Source: Fen-1258 sp964449775 (GTDB lineage Bacteria > Bacteroidota > Ignavibacteria > Ignavibacteriales > Melioribacteraceae). From it: DNA of 64,000 nucleotides. A program made the position numbers and the translations under genes. Numbering within the stretch: position 1 is the stretch's first letter; each line of letters starts with the position of its first letter. Positions 16,220 through 27,000 of this stretch are shown piece by piece. The DNA lies in the NCBI GenBank assembly GCA_964449775.1, contig CAYVBQ010000007.1, positions 1-64,000 on the forward strand. Reading direction: 5' to 3'. The notes beneath the pieces were generated by a model that worked only from the letters and a program-made list of their open reading frames with translations, made no database searches and was not told where the DNA came from.

Positions 16220-16567
16220 TTACTTTTTTGTAGCTACAACGATAGTTACGTGATTAGATCTTTTTCTTATTTTATACGCCCGACCCATTGGTGCAGCCGA
16301 AATTCTTTTCAAGGTAGGACCTTGATTCACAAAAACTTCTTTTACAAAAAGGTCAGAAATTTCGTGTTTCGTGTTTTCGTCCTTGTTCATCAAATTAGAT
16401 ACAGCGGAACGTAAAACCTTAACAGCATCTGCGGAAGAATGCTTTGGCGAAAAGTGTAGTATCTCAATAGCTTGATCTACCGATTTACCTCTGATGAGAT
16501 CAATTACTAATCTCATTTTTCGCGGTGATGTTCCAATGTATTTGTGAATTGATTTAGCTTCCATCAT
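16220..16567 (-). CDS. rplV: 50S ribosomal protein L22
   Basis: L22 contributes a loop to the wall of the exit tunnel. The 115-residue protein shows YIGTSPRKMRLVIDLIRGKSVDQAIEILHF and KRISAAPMGRAYKIRKRSNHVTIVV. Two methionines open the frame; the second (at 16564) would serve equally well. Confidence 0.98.
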   Translation of the reverse strand: MMEAKSIHKYIGTSPRKMRLVIDLIRGKSVDQAIEILHFSPKHSSADAVKVLRSAVSNLMNKDENTKHEISDLFVKEVFVNQGPTLKRISAAPMGRAYKIRKRSNHVTIVVATKK

Positions 16568-16580
16568 TATTTCCCTAGAA

Positions 16581-16868
16581 TCACTTTACTTTAGATGCTT
16601 TTTCTGCCTTAGTTCCCGGATGACCTCTGAAAATTCTTGTTGGTGCAAACTCACCGAGTTTATGACCAACCATATTTTCAGACACATAAACGGGTATCAT
16701 TTTATTGCCGTTATGTACGGCAATTGTGTGACCGACAAAATCCGGAGTAATTGTACTCGTACGCGACCAAGTTTTAATTATTTTCTTCTGATTAGTATCG
16801 TTCAATTTTTGAACTTTCTGCATTAACTTCAGGTCTATGAAGGGACCTTTTTTGACTGATCTTGGCAT
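16581..16868 (-). CDS. rpsS: 30S ribosomal protein S19
   Basis: S19 forms a complex with S13 in the 30S head. The 95-residue protein begins MPRSVKKGPFIDLKLMQKV and has TWSRTSTITPDFVGHTIAVHNG and HKLGEFAPTRIFRGH, the family signature. It lies between rplB and rplV. Confidence 0.98.
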   Translation of the reverse strand: MPRSVKKGPFIDLKLMQKVQKLNDTNQKKIIKTWSRTSTITPDFVGHTIAVHNGNKMIPVYVSENMVGHKLGEFAPTRIFRGHPGTKAEKASKVK

Positions 16869-16880
16869 ATTTACTCTGTC

Positions 16881-17705
16881 TTATTTTCTTCTCTTGACAA
16901 TGTATTTATTAGAAAGATTTTTTCTCTTTCGTGTTTTTAATCCTTTTGCTTTTTGACCCCAAGGAGAGACCGGATGACCTCCACCTGAAGTTTTACCTTC
17001 ACCACCACCCATCGGGTGATCTACTGGATTCTTTGCAACACCACGACTTGCAGGGCGAATACCAAGCCATCTGCTTCTTCCAGCTTTCCCAAGACTAATA
17101 TTTTCATGATCAGTATTTCCAACCACTCCATATGTAGCCATGCAATCAACACCAACCATTCTAATTTCACCGGAAGGCATTTTAAGCTGTGCCATTTTTC
17201 CTTCACGAGCCATCAATTGAAGTGATGATCCTGCAGATCTTCCAAGCTGACCGCCTTTGCCAGGCCTTAATTCAACGTTATGAATAAAACTGCCCAAAGG
17301 AATTTCTTTTAAAGGTAATGCATTACCAACTTTAATTTCCGACCCTGAGCCGGACACAACTGAAACTCCAACTTTTAATCCATCAGGTGCAATAATATAT
17401 CTCTTTTCACCATCTGCATAATTAAGAAGTGCAATTCTTGAGGTTCTGTTCGGATCGTATTCTATTGAAAAAACTTTTGCCGGAATCCCGCTCTTATCAC
17501 GTTTGAAATCAATGATTCTATAACGTCTTTTATGTCCGCCGCCACGATGACGGGAAGTTATTCTTCCCTGATTATTTCTACCACCGGATTTCTTGATCGC
17601 AGCCGTGAGCGATTTTTCTGGTGAGGTTTTGGTTATCTCGTCAAATGAAGAGATACTCATAAATCTCGTTCCGGGTGTATTTGGTTTTAATTTTCTAATT
17701 GCCAT
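16881..17705 (-). CDS. rplB: 50S ribosomal protein L2
   Basis: L2 is needed for subunit association and peptidyl transferase activity. The 274-residue protein has RGGGHKRRYRIIDFKR, GGQLGRSAGSSLQLMAREG and the conserved active-region motif GVAKNPVDHPMGGGEGKTSGG with its histidine. Length and context in the S10 operon are normal. Confidence 0.98.
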   Translation of the reverse strand: MAIRKLKPNTPGTRFMSISSFDEITKTSPEKSLTAAIKKSGGRNNQGRITSRHRGGGHKRRYRIIDFKRDKSGIPAKVFSIEYDPNRTSRIALLNYADGEKRYIIAPDGLKVGVSVVSGSGSEIKVGNALPLKEIPLGSFIHNVELRPGKGGQLGRSAGSSLQLMAREGKMAQLKMPSGEIRMVGVDCMATYGVVGNTDHENISLGKAGRSRWLGIRPASRGVAKNPVDHPMGGGEGKTSGGGHPVSPWGQKAKGLKTRKRKNLSNKYIVKRRK

Positions 17706-17732
17706 TTAATTCAGCTCCGAGTTTCGGTAATA

Positions 17733-18035
17733 CTATGCTTGACCAAAAATATCTATTGTTTGACCTTCTTTTAAGGTAACTATTGCTTTTTTGAACTTGG
17801 ATGTTCTTCCAGTAAATCTTCCCTTTTTAGTCAATTGAGTTTTAACTTTTCCTTTATATCTAATCGTATTAACGGAAGTTACATCTACATTAAATTTTTC
17901 TTTGAGAGCTTTAGCTATTTCGATTTTGTTAGCATCAATAGCAACCATAAATCCAAACTTGGTTGCATACTTTTCGCTAATGCCGCTCATCTTTTCTGTT
18001 ATTAAAGGTCGTACTAGAACACTTTTCATTTTCAA
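17733..18035 (-). CDS. rplW: 50S ribosomal protein L23
   Basis: L23 sits at the tunnel exit and docks trigger factor, SRP and SecY. The 100-residue protein has SVLVRPLITEKMSGISEKYATKFGFMVAIDANKIEIAKALKEKFNVDVTSVNT and the basic C-terminal GKVKTQLTKKGRFTGRTSKFKKAIVTL. It is located between rplD and rplB. Confidence 0.97.
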   Translation of the reverse strand: MKMKSVLVRPLITEKMSGISEKYATKFGFMVAIDANKIEIAKALKEKFNVDVTSVNTIRYKGKVKTQLTKKGRFTGRTSKFKKAIVTLKEGQTIDIFGQA

Positions 18036-18041
18036 ACCGGT

Positions 18042-18677
18042 TTAATTAATTATGTTTTCTAAAAGACTAACTGCGCTTTTCTGTAAAAGTAAAACTTGAT
18101 TGTTCAGCAGATCATAAGCCGACGCTTTGTTGGCTTCAAGTATATTTACTTTTGTAACGTTACGTCCGGATTTATAAACATTCTCCAAAGTACCGTTAGT
18201 TAAAAGTAAAGTTCTCTTGCCTCTCACTTTCAAAGCATTCAACAAAGAAATGAATTCTTTTGTCTTTGGTCCATCGAAATTGAAATCTTCTACTACCATA
18301 ATCTGATTTGATTTAGCTTTGTAAGAGAGCGCAGACTTTCTAGCAAGACTCAAAACTTTTTTGTTGAGTTTTTGCCTGTAACTGTGTGGTTTTGGCCCAA
18401 AGATGGTACCGCCTCCAACCCAAATTGGTGAGCGAGATGTACCGGCTCTTGCGCCACCACGACCTTTCTGCTTCCAAGGTTTTTTACCGCCGCCTCTTAC
18501 TTCACTTCTTTCTTTAGATTTGTGTGTGCCCTGACGTTGATTTGCCAAGAAAGCTTTTACAGCTAAATAGAGAACGTGATCATTCGGTTCGATTTCAAAA
18601 ATTTCTTTTGAGAGTTCTACTGTCTCGCCAGATTTAGTACCGTCTTGTTTATAAACTTCTAATTTCATTTTTGTCAA
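18042..18677 (-). CDS. rplD: 50S ribosomal protein L4
   Basis: L4 lines the exit tunnel with an extended loop, and in E. coli it also represses the S10 operon. The 211-residue protein shows the loop GTHKSKERSEVRGGGKKPWKQKGRGGARAGTSRSPIWVGGG near residues 50-92. It is followed six bases later by rplW and begins two bases after the rplC stop. Confidence 0.98.
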   Translation of the reverse strand: MTKMKLEVYKQDGTKSGETVELSKEIFEIEPNDHVLYLAVKAFLANQRQGTHKSKERSEVRGGGKKPWKQKGRGGARAGTSRSPIWVGGGTIFGPKPHSYRQKLNKKVLSLARKSALSYKAKSNQIMVVEDFNFDGPKTKEFISLLNALKVRGKRTLLLTNGTLENVYKSGRNVTKVNILEANKASAYDLLNNQVLLLQKSAVSLLENIIN

Positions 18678-18679
18678 AC

Positions 18680-19303
18680 TTATTTTTTGTTGATAGCAAC
18701 AATTGAATTAATTGAGCCTGGAACAGCTCCTTTAACCATAATAATATTTTTCTCTGCAATTATTTTTACAACTTTCAAGTTTAGAGCTGTTGTATTTTCA
18801 AAACCCATTCTTCCAGCCATGCGTTGACCCTTGAAAACTCTGGATGGATATGAACTGGAGCCAATTGAACCGGGAGCTCTTAATCTATCGCTCTGACCGT
18901 GTGTTGTTCCACCGACACCACTAAAGTTGTGTCTTCTCATAACACCTTGAAAACCTTTTCCTTTGCTCTTACCGGAAACTTTTACTTTATCACCAACTGT
19001 AAAGACATCAGTATTCAATTCATCACCAATCTTATACTGTGATGCATCGAAATTCCTAAATTCTTTTACTGTCTGCGGAATTTTTAATCCATGTTTTTTA
19101 TAATAATCGAGTTGAGGTTTGCTTGTTCTCTTCTCTTTCTTTTCGCCAAACCCAAGTTGAACAGCTTCGTAGCCATCTTTCTCTTTCGATTTGATTGCAT
19201 ATACATTACACGGACCGACTTCTAAAACAGTAACGGGTACAATTTTTCCATCTTCCGCAAATATATTTGTCATTCCTAATTTTTTTGCTAACAAGCCAGG
19301 CAT
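18680..19303 (-). CDS. rplC: 50S ribosomal protein L3
   Basis: L3 is an early 50S assembly protein that reaches the peptidyl transferase centre. The 207-residue protein begins MPGLLAKKLGMTNIFAEDGK and has GKGFQGVMRRHNFSGVGGTTHGQSDRLRAPGSIG around residues 126-160. It lies between rpsJ and rplD. Confidence 0.98.
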   Translation of the reverse strand: MPGLLAKKLGMTNIFAEDGKIVPVTVLEVGPCNVYAIKSKEKDGYEAVQLGFGEKKEKRTSKPQLDYYKKHGLKIPQTVKEFRNFDASQYKIGDELNTDVFTVGDKVKVSGKSKGKGFQGVMRRHNFSGVGGTTHGQSDRLRAPGSIGSSSYPSRVFKGQRMAGRMGFENTTALNLKVVKIIAEKNIIMVKGAVPGSINSIVAINKK

Positions 19304-19314
19304 TTCTATGATTC

Positions 19315-19623
19315 CTATAACTTAATCTCAATGTCAACGCCAGCGGGAATATCCAACTTGCTGAGTGCGTCAACTGTTTTATTATTTGAATTATGTATAT
19401 CTATAATTCTTTTATGTGCTCTGATCTCAAATTGTTCTCTGGATTTCTTATCAACGTGTGGTGATCTTAAAACCGTAAAAACTGTTCTGCGTGTCGGTAA
19501 CGGAATTGGTCCGGAAACAACTGCGCCGGTGCTTTTAACCGTTTTAATAATCTTTTCGGTTGATTTGTCAATCAATATATGATCGTACGACTTAAGCTTG
19601 ATTCTAATTTTCTGACCAGACAC
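19315..19623 (-). CDS. rpsJ: 30S ribosomal protein S10
   Basis: S10 is in the 30S head and, in other bacteria, also acts as NusE in antitermination. The 102-residue protein reads IRIKLKSYDHILIDKSTEKI, VSGPIPLPTRRTVFTVLRSPHVDKKSREQFE and IPAGVDIEIKL. It opens the S10 segment, 60 bases after tuf, with a small GC hairpin in the gap. Confidence 0.98.
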   Translation of the reverse strand: MSGQKIRIKLKSYDHILIDKSTEKIIKTVKSTGAVVSGPIPLPTRRTVFTVLRSPHVDKKSREQFEIRAHKRIIDIHNSNNKTVDALSKLDIPAGVDIEIKL

Positions 19624-19651
19624 TTTTTATAATCTCCTTGTTCAACATAGT

Positions 19652-19669
19652 GCCCCGCTATTGCAGGGC
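19652..19669 (-). promoter_or_regulatory. GC-rich hairpin in the tuf-rpsJ gap
   Basis: On the minus strand GCCCTGC and GCGGGGC pair with one G-T wobble around an AATA loop. There is no U-run after it, so it is not a simple terminator. It could be part of an S10 leader, an RNase site or a weak attenuator; the sequence alone does not decide. Confidence 0.35.
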
Positions 19670-19683
19670 TCAAATAATTTATT

Positions 19684-20889
19684 TTACTCGATAATCTTTG
19701 TTACGAAACCAGCACCAACTGTTCTGCCACCTTCACGAATAGCAAACTTCAAACCTTCATCCATAGCGATATCAGAGATCAAATCAATTTTAAGAGTAAC
19801 GTTATCACCAGGCATAACCATTTCGGTTCCTTCGGGTAATGTTGCAATACCGGTTACGTCGGTTGTTCTGAAATAGAACTGAGGTCGGTAACCATTAAAG
19901 AATGGTGTATGACGTCCACCTTCATCTTTTGAAAGAATGTAAACTTTGCCTTCAAATTTTTTGTGAGGAGTAATTGAACCTGTTTTTGCAAGAACCATTC
20001 CTCTTTCAATTTCATTTTTATCAATACCTCTTAAAAGAATTCCTGCGTTGTCACCCGCCATTGCAGAATCTAATTCCTTACGGAACATTTCTACACCGGT
20101 AACAACTGTTTTCTTATGAACACCCAGACCGATCAACTCAACTTCTTCTTGAATTTTAACTTGACCTCTTTCAACTCTACCGGTAGCAACTGTACCACGA
20201 CCGGTAATTGAGAATACGTCCTCAACTGGCATTAAGAATGGTTTATCAATACTTCTTTCAGGAACCGGGATGTAATTATCGACAGCATCCATTAACTCCC
20301 AGATACAATCATATCTTGGATCGGTTGATTCTGCATTTGATGCACCGGCTTCCAAAGCTTGAAGAGCTGAACCTTTAATGATAGGGATTTCATCGCCAGG
20401 GAATTCATATTTAGTCAATAATTCTCTTAACTCCATTTCAACCAAGTCAATTAATTCTTGATCATCAACTGCATCAACCTTATTCATAAAGACAACCATT
20501 TTCGGAACACCAACTTGACGGGCAAGAAGAATATGTTCGCGTGTTTGCGGCATAGGACCATCGGTTGCAGCAACAACTAAAATGGCGCCATCCATCTGAG
20601 CAGCACCTGTGATCATGTTTTTAATATAATCCGCGTGACCGGGACAATCTACGTGCGCATAATGTCTCTTGGCTGTTGAATATTCAACGTGAGCAGTAGC
20701 GATAGTAATACCTCTTTCTCTTTCTTCAGGGGCATTATCAATACTATCGAATGATCTAATTTGTGACAAACCTTTTTTTGCAAGTGCCATGGTGATAGCT
20801 GCAGTAAGAGTAGTTTTACCATGGTCTACGTGTCCGATAGTACCAATATTAACGTGAGGTTTACTACGGTCAAATTTTTCTTTTGCCAT
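19684..20889 (-). CDS. tuf: Elongation factor Tu
   Basis: EF-Tu delivers aminoacyl-tRNA to the ribosome. The 401-residue protein has G1 GHVDHGKTTLTAAIT, switch II DCPGHADYIKNMITG, G4 NKVD and the domain 2/3 sequences typical of EF-Tu, ending EGGRTVGAGFVTKIIE. It is the only tuf gene in the window. The position upstream of secE where many bacteria keep a second copy has no EF-Tu gene. Confidence 0.99.
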   Translation of the reverse strand: MAKEKFDRSKPHVNIGTIGHVDHGKTTLTAAITMALAKKGLSQIRSFDSIDNAPEERERGITIATAHVEYSTAKRHYAHVDCPGHADYIKNMITGAAQMDGAILVVAATDGPMPQTREHILLARQVGVPKMVVFMNKVDAVDDQELIDLVEMELRELLTKYEFPGDEIPIIKGSALQALEAGASNAESTDPRYDCIWELMDAVDNYIPVPERSIDKPFLMPVEDVFSITGRGTVATGRVERGQVKIQEEVELIGLGVHKKTVVTGVEMFRKELDSAMAGDNAGILLRGIDKNEIERGMVLAKTGSITPHKKFEGKVYILSKDEGGRHTPFFNGYRPQFYFRTTDVTGIATLPEGTEMVMPGDNVTLKIDLISDIAMDEGLKFAIREGGRTVGAGFVTKIIE

Positions 20890-20945
20890 CTTAAATACTC
20901 TCCTTAATGATTTTTATTTCTTTAATTATTTATTTTAATTATCGT

Positions 20946-23045
20946 TTAATGTGATTCAGCATGTTTTTTTGCCTGAGATTTTTCTTGAATCTCTTCGGCA
21001 ACAGACTTCGGAACTTCGGAATAATGTGAAAACTGCATTGAATAAATTGCACGTCCTTGAGTTGCAGAACGTAACGTTGTTGCGTATCCAAACATTTGAG
21101 CTAGAGGAACCAAAGCTTTAATAACTTGCGCATCTTTTCTAGATGTGAATCCTTCAATTTTTCCTCTTCTTGAATTTAAGTCTCCCATAACATCACCAAG
21201 GTATTCATCTGGAGATATAACTTCAACACTCATCATCGGTTCAAGTAAAATCGGATTTGCTTTCAACGCACCCTGTTTAAATGCCATTGAGGCGGCAACT
21301 TTAAATGAAATTTCATCTGAATCTACATCGTGATATGAACCGTCATATAATTTTGCTTTTATATCCACAACAGGATAACCAGCCAAAACACCATTTCTCA
21401 ATGAATCTTGTAAACCATGCATTACCGGATTAATATATTCTTTTGGAACTACACCACCAACAATAGCATTTTCAAATTCAAAACCTTTTCCTGGTTCATT
21501 TGGTGAAAGTTCGATCCAAACATGTCCATACTTACCACGACCACCAGACTGTTTAATAAATTTACCTTCAGCCTGAACCGTTTTAGAAATAGTTTCTCTG
21601 TAAGCCACTTGAGGTTTACCAACATTAGCTTCAACTTTAAATTCACGTCTCATTCTATCAACAAGAATTTCAAGATGAAGTTCGCCCATTCCACTTATAA
21701 GTGTTTGACCTGTCTCATCATCAACTTTTACTTTAAACGTCGGATCCTCATCAGAGAGTTTTGCAAGAGATTCAGAAAGTTTATCTTGATCAGCTTTGGT
21801 CTTTGGCTCAATTGCAATCTGAATAACCGGTTCCGGAAAAACCATTTTTTCAAGAACGATAGCATCTTCTTCGGTGCAAAGAGTATCTCCGGTTCTGGTA
21901 TGTTTCAACCCAACAATAGCTGCAATATCTCCACATCTGATTTCTTCCAAATCTAGGCGAGTGTTAGCATGCATCTGAAGGACTCTGCCAACTCTTTCTT
22001 TTTTATCTGAAACAGAATTGAGAACGTACGATCCCGCTTTTAAGGTACCGGTGTAAACTCTAATAAATGTTAACTTTCCAACATACGGATCGGTCATAAT
22101 TTTAAATGCAAGAGCAGCAAATTTTTCCGATGGATCAATTTTTCTTTCAACATGATCATTCTTAAAAATATGATGAGCAGAAAGCGTTCCTGAGTCAAGC
22201 GGTGATGGCAACAACTCAACGACTGAGTCAAGTAATTGTTGAACACCTTTATTCTTAAACGAAGATCCGCAAAGAACAGGGATAATCTTCGCTTGAATAG
22301 TAGCTTCTCTCAGAACTTTCTTTATTTCAACTTCAGAAATTTCCTTTCCTTCGAGATACTTCTCTAATAAAGTATCATCAACATCAGAAACAGCTTCGAG
22401 CATTTGTGTTCGATATTTTTGAGCCAAGGGTAGAAGATCCTGTGGAATAGCGACTACTTCAAATTCAGCACCTAACGATTCTTCGATAAACATAATAGCA
22501 CGCATACTCATTAGATCGATAATACCTCTAAATAAATCTCCTTCACCAACCGGAAGATTAATTGGAACGGTATGCGCACCAAGTTTATCTCTCATCATCT
22601 GAACAGCATTAAAAAAATCAGCACCTATTCTATCCATCTTGTTTACGAACGCTATTCTAGGTACACTATATTTATCAGCTTGTCTCCAAACGGTTTCTGA
22701 CTGCGGTTCAACACCGCCGACAGCACAGAAAAGCGCAATAGCGCCATCTAAAACTCTCAAAGATCTCTCGACTTCAACTGTAAAATCTACGTGCCCAGGA
22801 GTATCAATAATATTAATTTGATGCTCTCTCCAAAAAGTGGTAGTTGCGGCACTTGTGATAGTAATTCCGCGTTCTTTTTCTTGCTCCATCCAGTCCATTG
22901 TAGCGGCACCATCGTGAACTTCACCCATTCTATGCAATTTTCCTGTATAGTATAGAATACGTTCAGTTGTAGTGGTTTTACCGGCATCAATGTGCGCCAT
23001 AATACCAATGTTTCTAACTTTCTTTATTTCAACACGCTTAGACAT
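20946..23045 (-). CDS. fusA: Elongation factor G
   Basis: EF-G is the translocase GTPase. The 699-residue protein begins with KVRNIGIMAHIDAGKTTTTERILYYTG, has DTPGHVDFTVEVERSLRVLDGAI and NKMDR, and domain IV includes GGRGKYGHVWIELSP. The length matches standard EF-G (domains I-V). It lies between rpsG and tuf in the classical str-operon order. Confidence 0.99.
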   Translation of the reverse strand: MSKRVEIKKVRNIGIMAHIDAGKTTTTERILYYTGKLHRMGEVHDGAATMDWMEQEKERGITITSAATTTFWREHQINIIDTPGHVDFTVEVERSLRVLDGAIALFCAVGGVEPQSETVWRQADKYSVPRIAFVNKMDRIGADFFNAVQMMRDKLGAHTVPINLPVGEGDLFRGIIDLMSMRAIMFIEESLGAEFEVVAIPQDLLPLAQKYRTQMLEAVSDVDDTLLEKYLEGKEISEVEIKKVLREATIQAKIIPVLCGSSFKNKGVQQLLDSVVELLPSPLDSGTLSAHHIFKNDHVERKIDPSEKFAALAFKIMTDPYVGKLTFIRVYTGTLKAGSYVLNSVSDKKERVGRVLQMHANTRLDLEEIRCGDIAAIVGLKHTRTGDTLCTEEDAIVLEKMVFPEPVIQIAIEPKTKADQDKLSESLAKLSDEDPTFKVKVDDETGQTLISGMGELHLEILVDRMRREFKVEANVGKPQVAYRETISKTVQAEGKFIKQSGGRGKYGHVWIELSPNEPGKGFEFENAIVGGVVPKEYINPVMHGLQDSLRNGVLAGYPVVDIKAKLYDGSYHDVDSDEISFKVAASMAFKQGALKANPILLEPMMSVEVISPDEYLGDVMGDLNSRRGKIEGFTSRKDAQVIKALVPLAQMFGYATTLRSATQGRAIYSMQFSHYSEVPKSVAEEIQEKSQAKKHAESH

Positions 23046-23069
23046 CTAAAAATTGTTTTCCCTTCTCAA

Positions 23070-23537
23070 TTACCACTTAAAATGAGCAAATGCTTTATTT
23101 GCTTCAGCCATACGATGAGTATCGTCTTTTTTCTTTACGGAAGAACCTTCACCATTGGCTGCAGCCATTAATTCAGCCGCCACTTTCAATGCCATTGACT
23201 TATCTTTTCTATCTCGAGCATAATTTTTAATCCAACGAAAAGCCAGTGCGGTTCTTCTTTCCGGTCTAACTTCCATAGGTACCTGGTAAGTAGCACCGCC
23301 TACTCTTCTACTTCTCACCTCAACTAATGGCTGAACATTTTGCACTGCTTTTTTGAAAACTTCAATAGCAGGCTTTTTAGTCCGTTGCTCTATCAAATCG
23401 AAGCTGTCGTAAACTATGCTTCGCGCTGTAGATTTTTTGCCAGCCCACATTAAGTAATTAATGAATTTTGATACAAGAATATCATTAAACTTTGGATCTG
23501 GTTTTAAGTATCTTTTTTCTGCTTTTTTCTTTCTCAT
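23070..23537 (-). CDS. rpsG: 30S ribosomal protein S7
   Basis: S7 nucleates the 30S head and in E. coli controls the str operon. The 155-residue protein shows DPKFNDILVSKFINYLMWAGKKSTARSIVYDSFD, VEVRSRRVGGATYQVPMEVRPERR and AFAHFKW at the end. It starts six bases after the rpsL stop. Confidence 0.98.
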   Translation of the reverse strand: MRKKKAEKRYLKPDPKFNDILVSKFINYLMWAGKKSTARSIVYDSFDLIEQRTKKPAIEVFKKAVQNVQPLVEVRSRRVGGATYQVPMEVRPERRTALAFRWIKNYARDRKDKSMALKVAAELMAAANGEGSSVKKKDDTHRMAEANKAFAHFKW

Positions 23538-23543
23538 AGTAGA

Positions 23544-23927
23544 TTATTTTGCTTTTGGTTTTTTTGTACCGTATTTAGATCGACTTTTCTTTCTATCTTC
23601 AACACCACTTGTGTCAAGAGTACCCCGTATTATGTGGTAACGAACACCAGGTAAATCTTTAACTCTGCCACCTCTAATTAATACAATTGAGTGCTCTTGC
23701 AAATTATGCCCCTCACCTGGAATGTAAGCTGTAACTTCAATTCCATTTGTCAAACGAACTCTCGCAACTTTTCTTAGAGCTGAATTTGGTTTCTTGGGAG
23801 TTGTGGTATATACTCTAGTGCAAACACCTCTTTTCTGGGGGCAAGCATCTAACGCCGGAGCCTTATTCTTCGACGAAACAACAACTCTTCCTTTTCTAAC
23901 CAACTGATTTATCGTGGGCACGTACAT
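23544..23927 (-). CDS. rpsL: 30S ribosomal protein S12
   Basis: S12 controls decoding accuracy. The 127-residue protein begins with PTINQLVRKGR and has the two loops TTPKKPNSALRKVARVRL and PGEGHNLQEHSIVLIRGGRVKDLPGVRYH that hold the classical streptomycin-resistance positions; the lysines there are wild type. A strong promoter lies just upstream (23968-23996). Confidence 0.98.
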   Translation of the reverse strand: MYVPTINQLVRKGRVVVSSKNKAPALDACPQKRGVCTRVYTTTPKKPNSALRKVARVRLTNGIEVTAYIPGEGHNLQEHSIVLIRGGRVKDLPGVRYHIIRGTLDTSGVEDRKKSRSKYGTKKPKAK

Positions 23928-23967
23928 TCCTCCACAAGTTAAATATTTTATTAAAATTCAGACTTGA

Positions 23968-23996
23968 AATTTATTGATATTCGTTTCAATTGTCAA
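23968..23996 (-). promoter_or_regulatory. Promoter of the rpsL-fusA-tuf-S10 segment
   Basis: On the minus strand, TTGACA (23991-23996) and TAAATT (23968-23973) are separated by exactly 17 bases. The site is between rpoC and rpsL, about 40 bases upstream of the rpsL start. It would give the str/S10/spc/alpha genes their own transcription in addition to read-through from rpoBC, as no terminator is visible after rpoC. Confidence 0.7.
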
Positions 23997-24021
23997 GAAA
24001 GTCTGTTTTTATTTTTCATTT

Positions 24022-27000
24022 TTATTCTTGAATAGATTGTTTTTCTGGCTCTAACACTTCTTCTGAAAGCACCGTCTCAATTTCATCACCTGTTAGTATG
24101 ATATTTTTATATTTCTTTAGACCCGTACCGGCAGGTATTAAATGTCCCATGACAACATTTTCCTTAAGTCCAACCAAAGTATCAACTCGAGCTTCTGTTG
24201 CAGCATTGGTTAAAACCTTTGTTGTCTCTTGGAAAGATGCAGCCGAAATAAAACTTTCGGTTGACAGCGCAGCATGAGTAATCCCAAGCAAAACATTATC
24301 GAAAGTGGCAGGTTCAGCATCACGAGCTTTGATAACCTTCTTACTCTTCCGTGTAAGATCAGCATTGACTTCCCTATACTTAGCACGTGTAATAAGTTGA
24401 CTCATTTTGAATTTCGATTGGCCGGGATCAATTATATAAACCATCTGTTTCACTTTTTCGTTTTCATCAATAAATTTATTTCTATCAACTAAGTCTTCCT
24501 CGATGAAAATACTATCACTCGCTGAGATAACCTGAAGTTTTTGTAACATCTGGCGGACAATTACTTCAATATGTTTATCATTAATCTTAACACCCTGTAA
24601 ACGATAAACATCTTGAATCTCATTTACTAAATATTCTTGAACTGCGTTTGTACCTTTGATCTTAAGAATATCATGTGGATCGGTTGGGCCATCAGTTATT
24701 TTTTCACCTGCTGGGATTTCATCACCCTCCTGAACAAGAATATGCTTACCATAAGAAACATTGTATACTTTTTGAATGGAGCCGTCGAGTGATTCAATTA
24801 TAATTTCACGTGATCCTTTCTTGCGAGCTCCAAACTTTACCTTGCCTTCGATCTCAGAGACTACGGCAGGATCATGCGGACGACGGGCTTCAAAAAGTTC
24901 TGTAACTCTTGGTAGCCCACCTGTAATATCACGCGATTTGGTTGAAGATTTAGAAATTTTTGCAAGAATGGTACCTGCTTGTATTTCTTCACCCTCTTCT
25001 ACTGATAAATAGGCACGTGTAGGAATGTTAAACACTTTCTCATTCCCTTTACTATCCTTGATCTGAATGCTAGGAGTTAAAGTTTTGTCTTTTGACTCGA
25101 TAACAACTTTTTGGACGTGCCCAGTTTGTTCATCGGCAACCTGTTGAATAGTGACATTATCAATCAAATCAATGAATGAAACTTTACCAACAACATCAGC
25201 TACAATTACCGAGTTATATGGATCGTGATTGTATAGTGGTTGACCTTTCTTTATCTCTTGACCTTCACCAACCATCAATTCAGAACCATATGGAACTTCA
25301 AATTTTTTGATTTGCCGATTATCTTCATCATATATACCTATTGAACCACGACGACCGATGACAACTTTTACTTTACCAAAGAAATCTGTTTTCTCTACAA
25401 AAGTTAAACGATCTAATTTAATTGTTCCGTTGACGTTAGCTTCGACTTGCGATTGACTTGCAATACGAGAAGAAGTTCCACCTAAGTGGAATGTACGCAA
25501 CGTCAACTGTGTACCAGGTTCTCCAATGGATTGTGCCGCAATAATACCTACTGCTTCTCCATTTTCTACTAATTGACCGGTGGTTAAATTACGACCATAA
25601 CATTTAGCACAAACACCACGTTTTGATTCGCAGGTTAAGACAGTCCGTATGTACACTTGATCTATGTTCGCTTCATCAATTTTCTCGGCAACTTCTTCAT
25701 TGATTACCTCGCCAGCCTCAATTAACAAATCATCAGTCCTTGGTTCATAGACATCTTCTTGTGCAACACGACCAGTGATTCTTTCTGCTAAAGGTTCTCT
25801 TTCAAGTTCCACATCTTTCAAAGCTGAGATGTAAACACCACGGATCGTACCGCAATCAAGCTGTGTGATAATTACATCTTGAGCAACGTCGCACAATCTA
25901 CGAGTTAGATAACCAGCATCGGCGGTTTTCAAAGCGGTATCTGCCAGACCTTTACGTGCACCGTGAGTAGAAATGAAATATTCTAGGACAGACAATCCCT
26001 CCTTAAAATTTGCCACGATCGGATTTTCAATAATCTCACCGGATTGACCGGTCAAACTTTTCTGAGGTTTCATCATTAAACCACGCATACCGGCAAGCTG
26101 ACGAACCTGATCTTGTGAACCTCTTGCGCCGGAATCAACCATCATATGAAGAGAGTTGAATCCACCTTGATCGGTTTTAATTCTGTCCATCAAAGATTTT
26201 GCAACGTTATTTGTTGTATGAGTCCAAACGTCGACAATCTTATTGTAACGTTCAGCATCTGTAATTAATCCTTGTTCATGTTCATTCAAAATTCCGGAAA
26301 CTTTTTTGTTCGAATCATTGATTAATTTTACTTTTTCATCCGGAACAATCATATCACTAAAGCTGATAGAAATACCAGCAGCAGTTGCATATCTGTAACC
26401 TAATTCTTTCAGATCATCCAAGAATATTGCTGTTTTTTCGTTTCCTATCTTGATGAACATCTTGTAAATGAAACCAGAAAAACTTTTCTTAATAAGAAGT
26501 TCGTTGATGTAACCCATTTCCTTCGGGACGATTTCATTAAAGATTACACGCCCAACTGTGGTTTCAATTATCTGTGAATCTATTCTAACTTTAATCTTTG
26601 CATGAAGATCAACTGCCTTTGAATTATAAGCAATTATTACTTCAGCCACGTCACTGAAAATTTTACCTTCACCCTTTGATCCAGGTCTTAATTTTGTTAA
26701 ATAGTAAAGTCCGAGAACTATATCCTGTGATGGAAGAACTATTGGCAAACCATTCTGCGGAGATAGTATATTGTGACTGCTCAACATCAGTACCGATGCT
26801 TCGAGTTGTGCTTCATACGAAAGTGGAATGTGAACCGCCATTTGGTCACCATCGAAATCCGCATTGAATGCAGTACAAACAAGTGGATGCAACTGGATTG
26901 CTTTACCATCTATTAGTATTGGTTGGAAAGCTTGAATACCAAGACGATGCAGTGTTGGAGCGCGGTTTAACATAACCGGGTGACCATCAATCAACTTTTC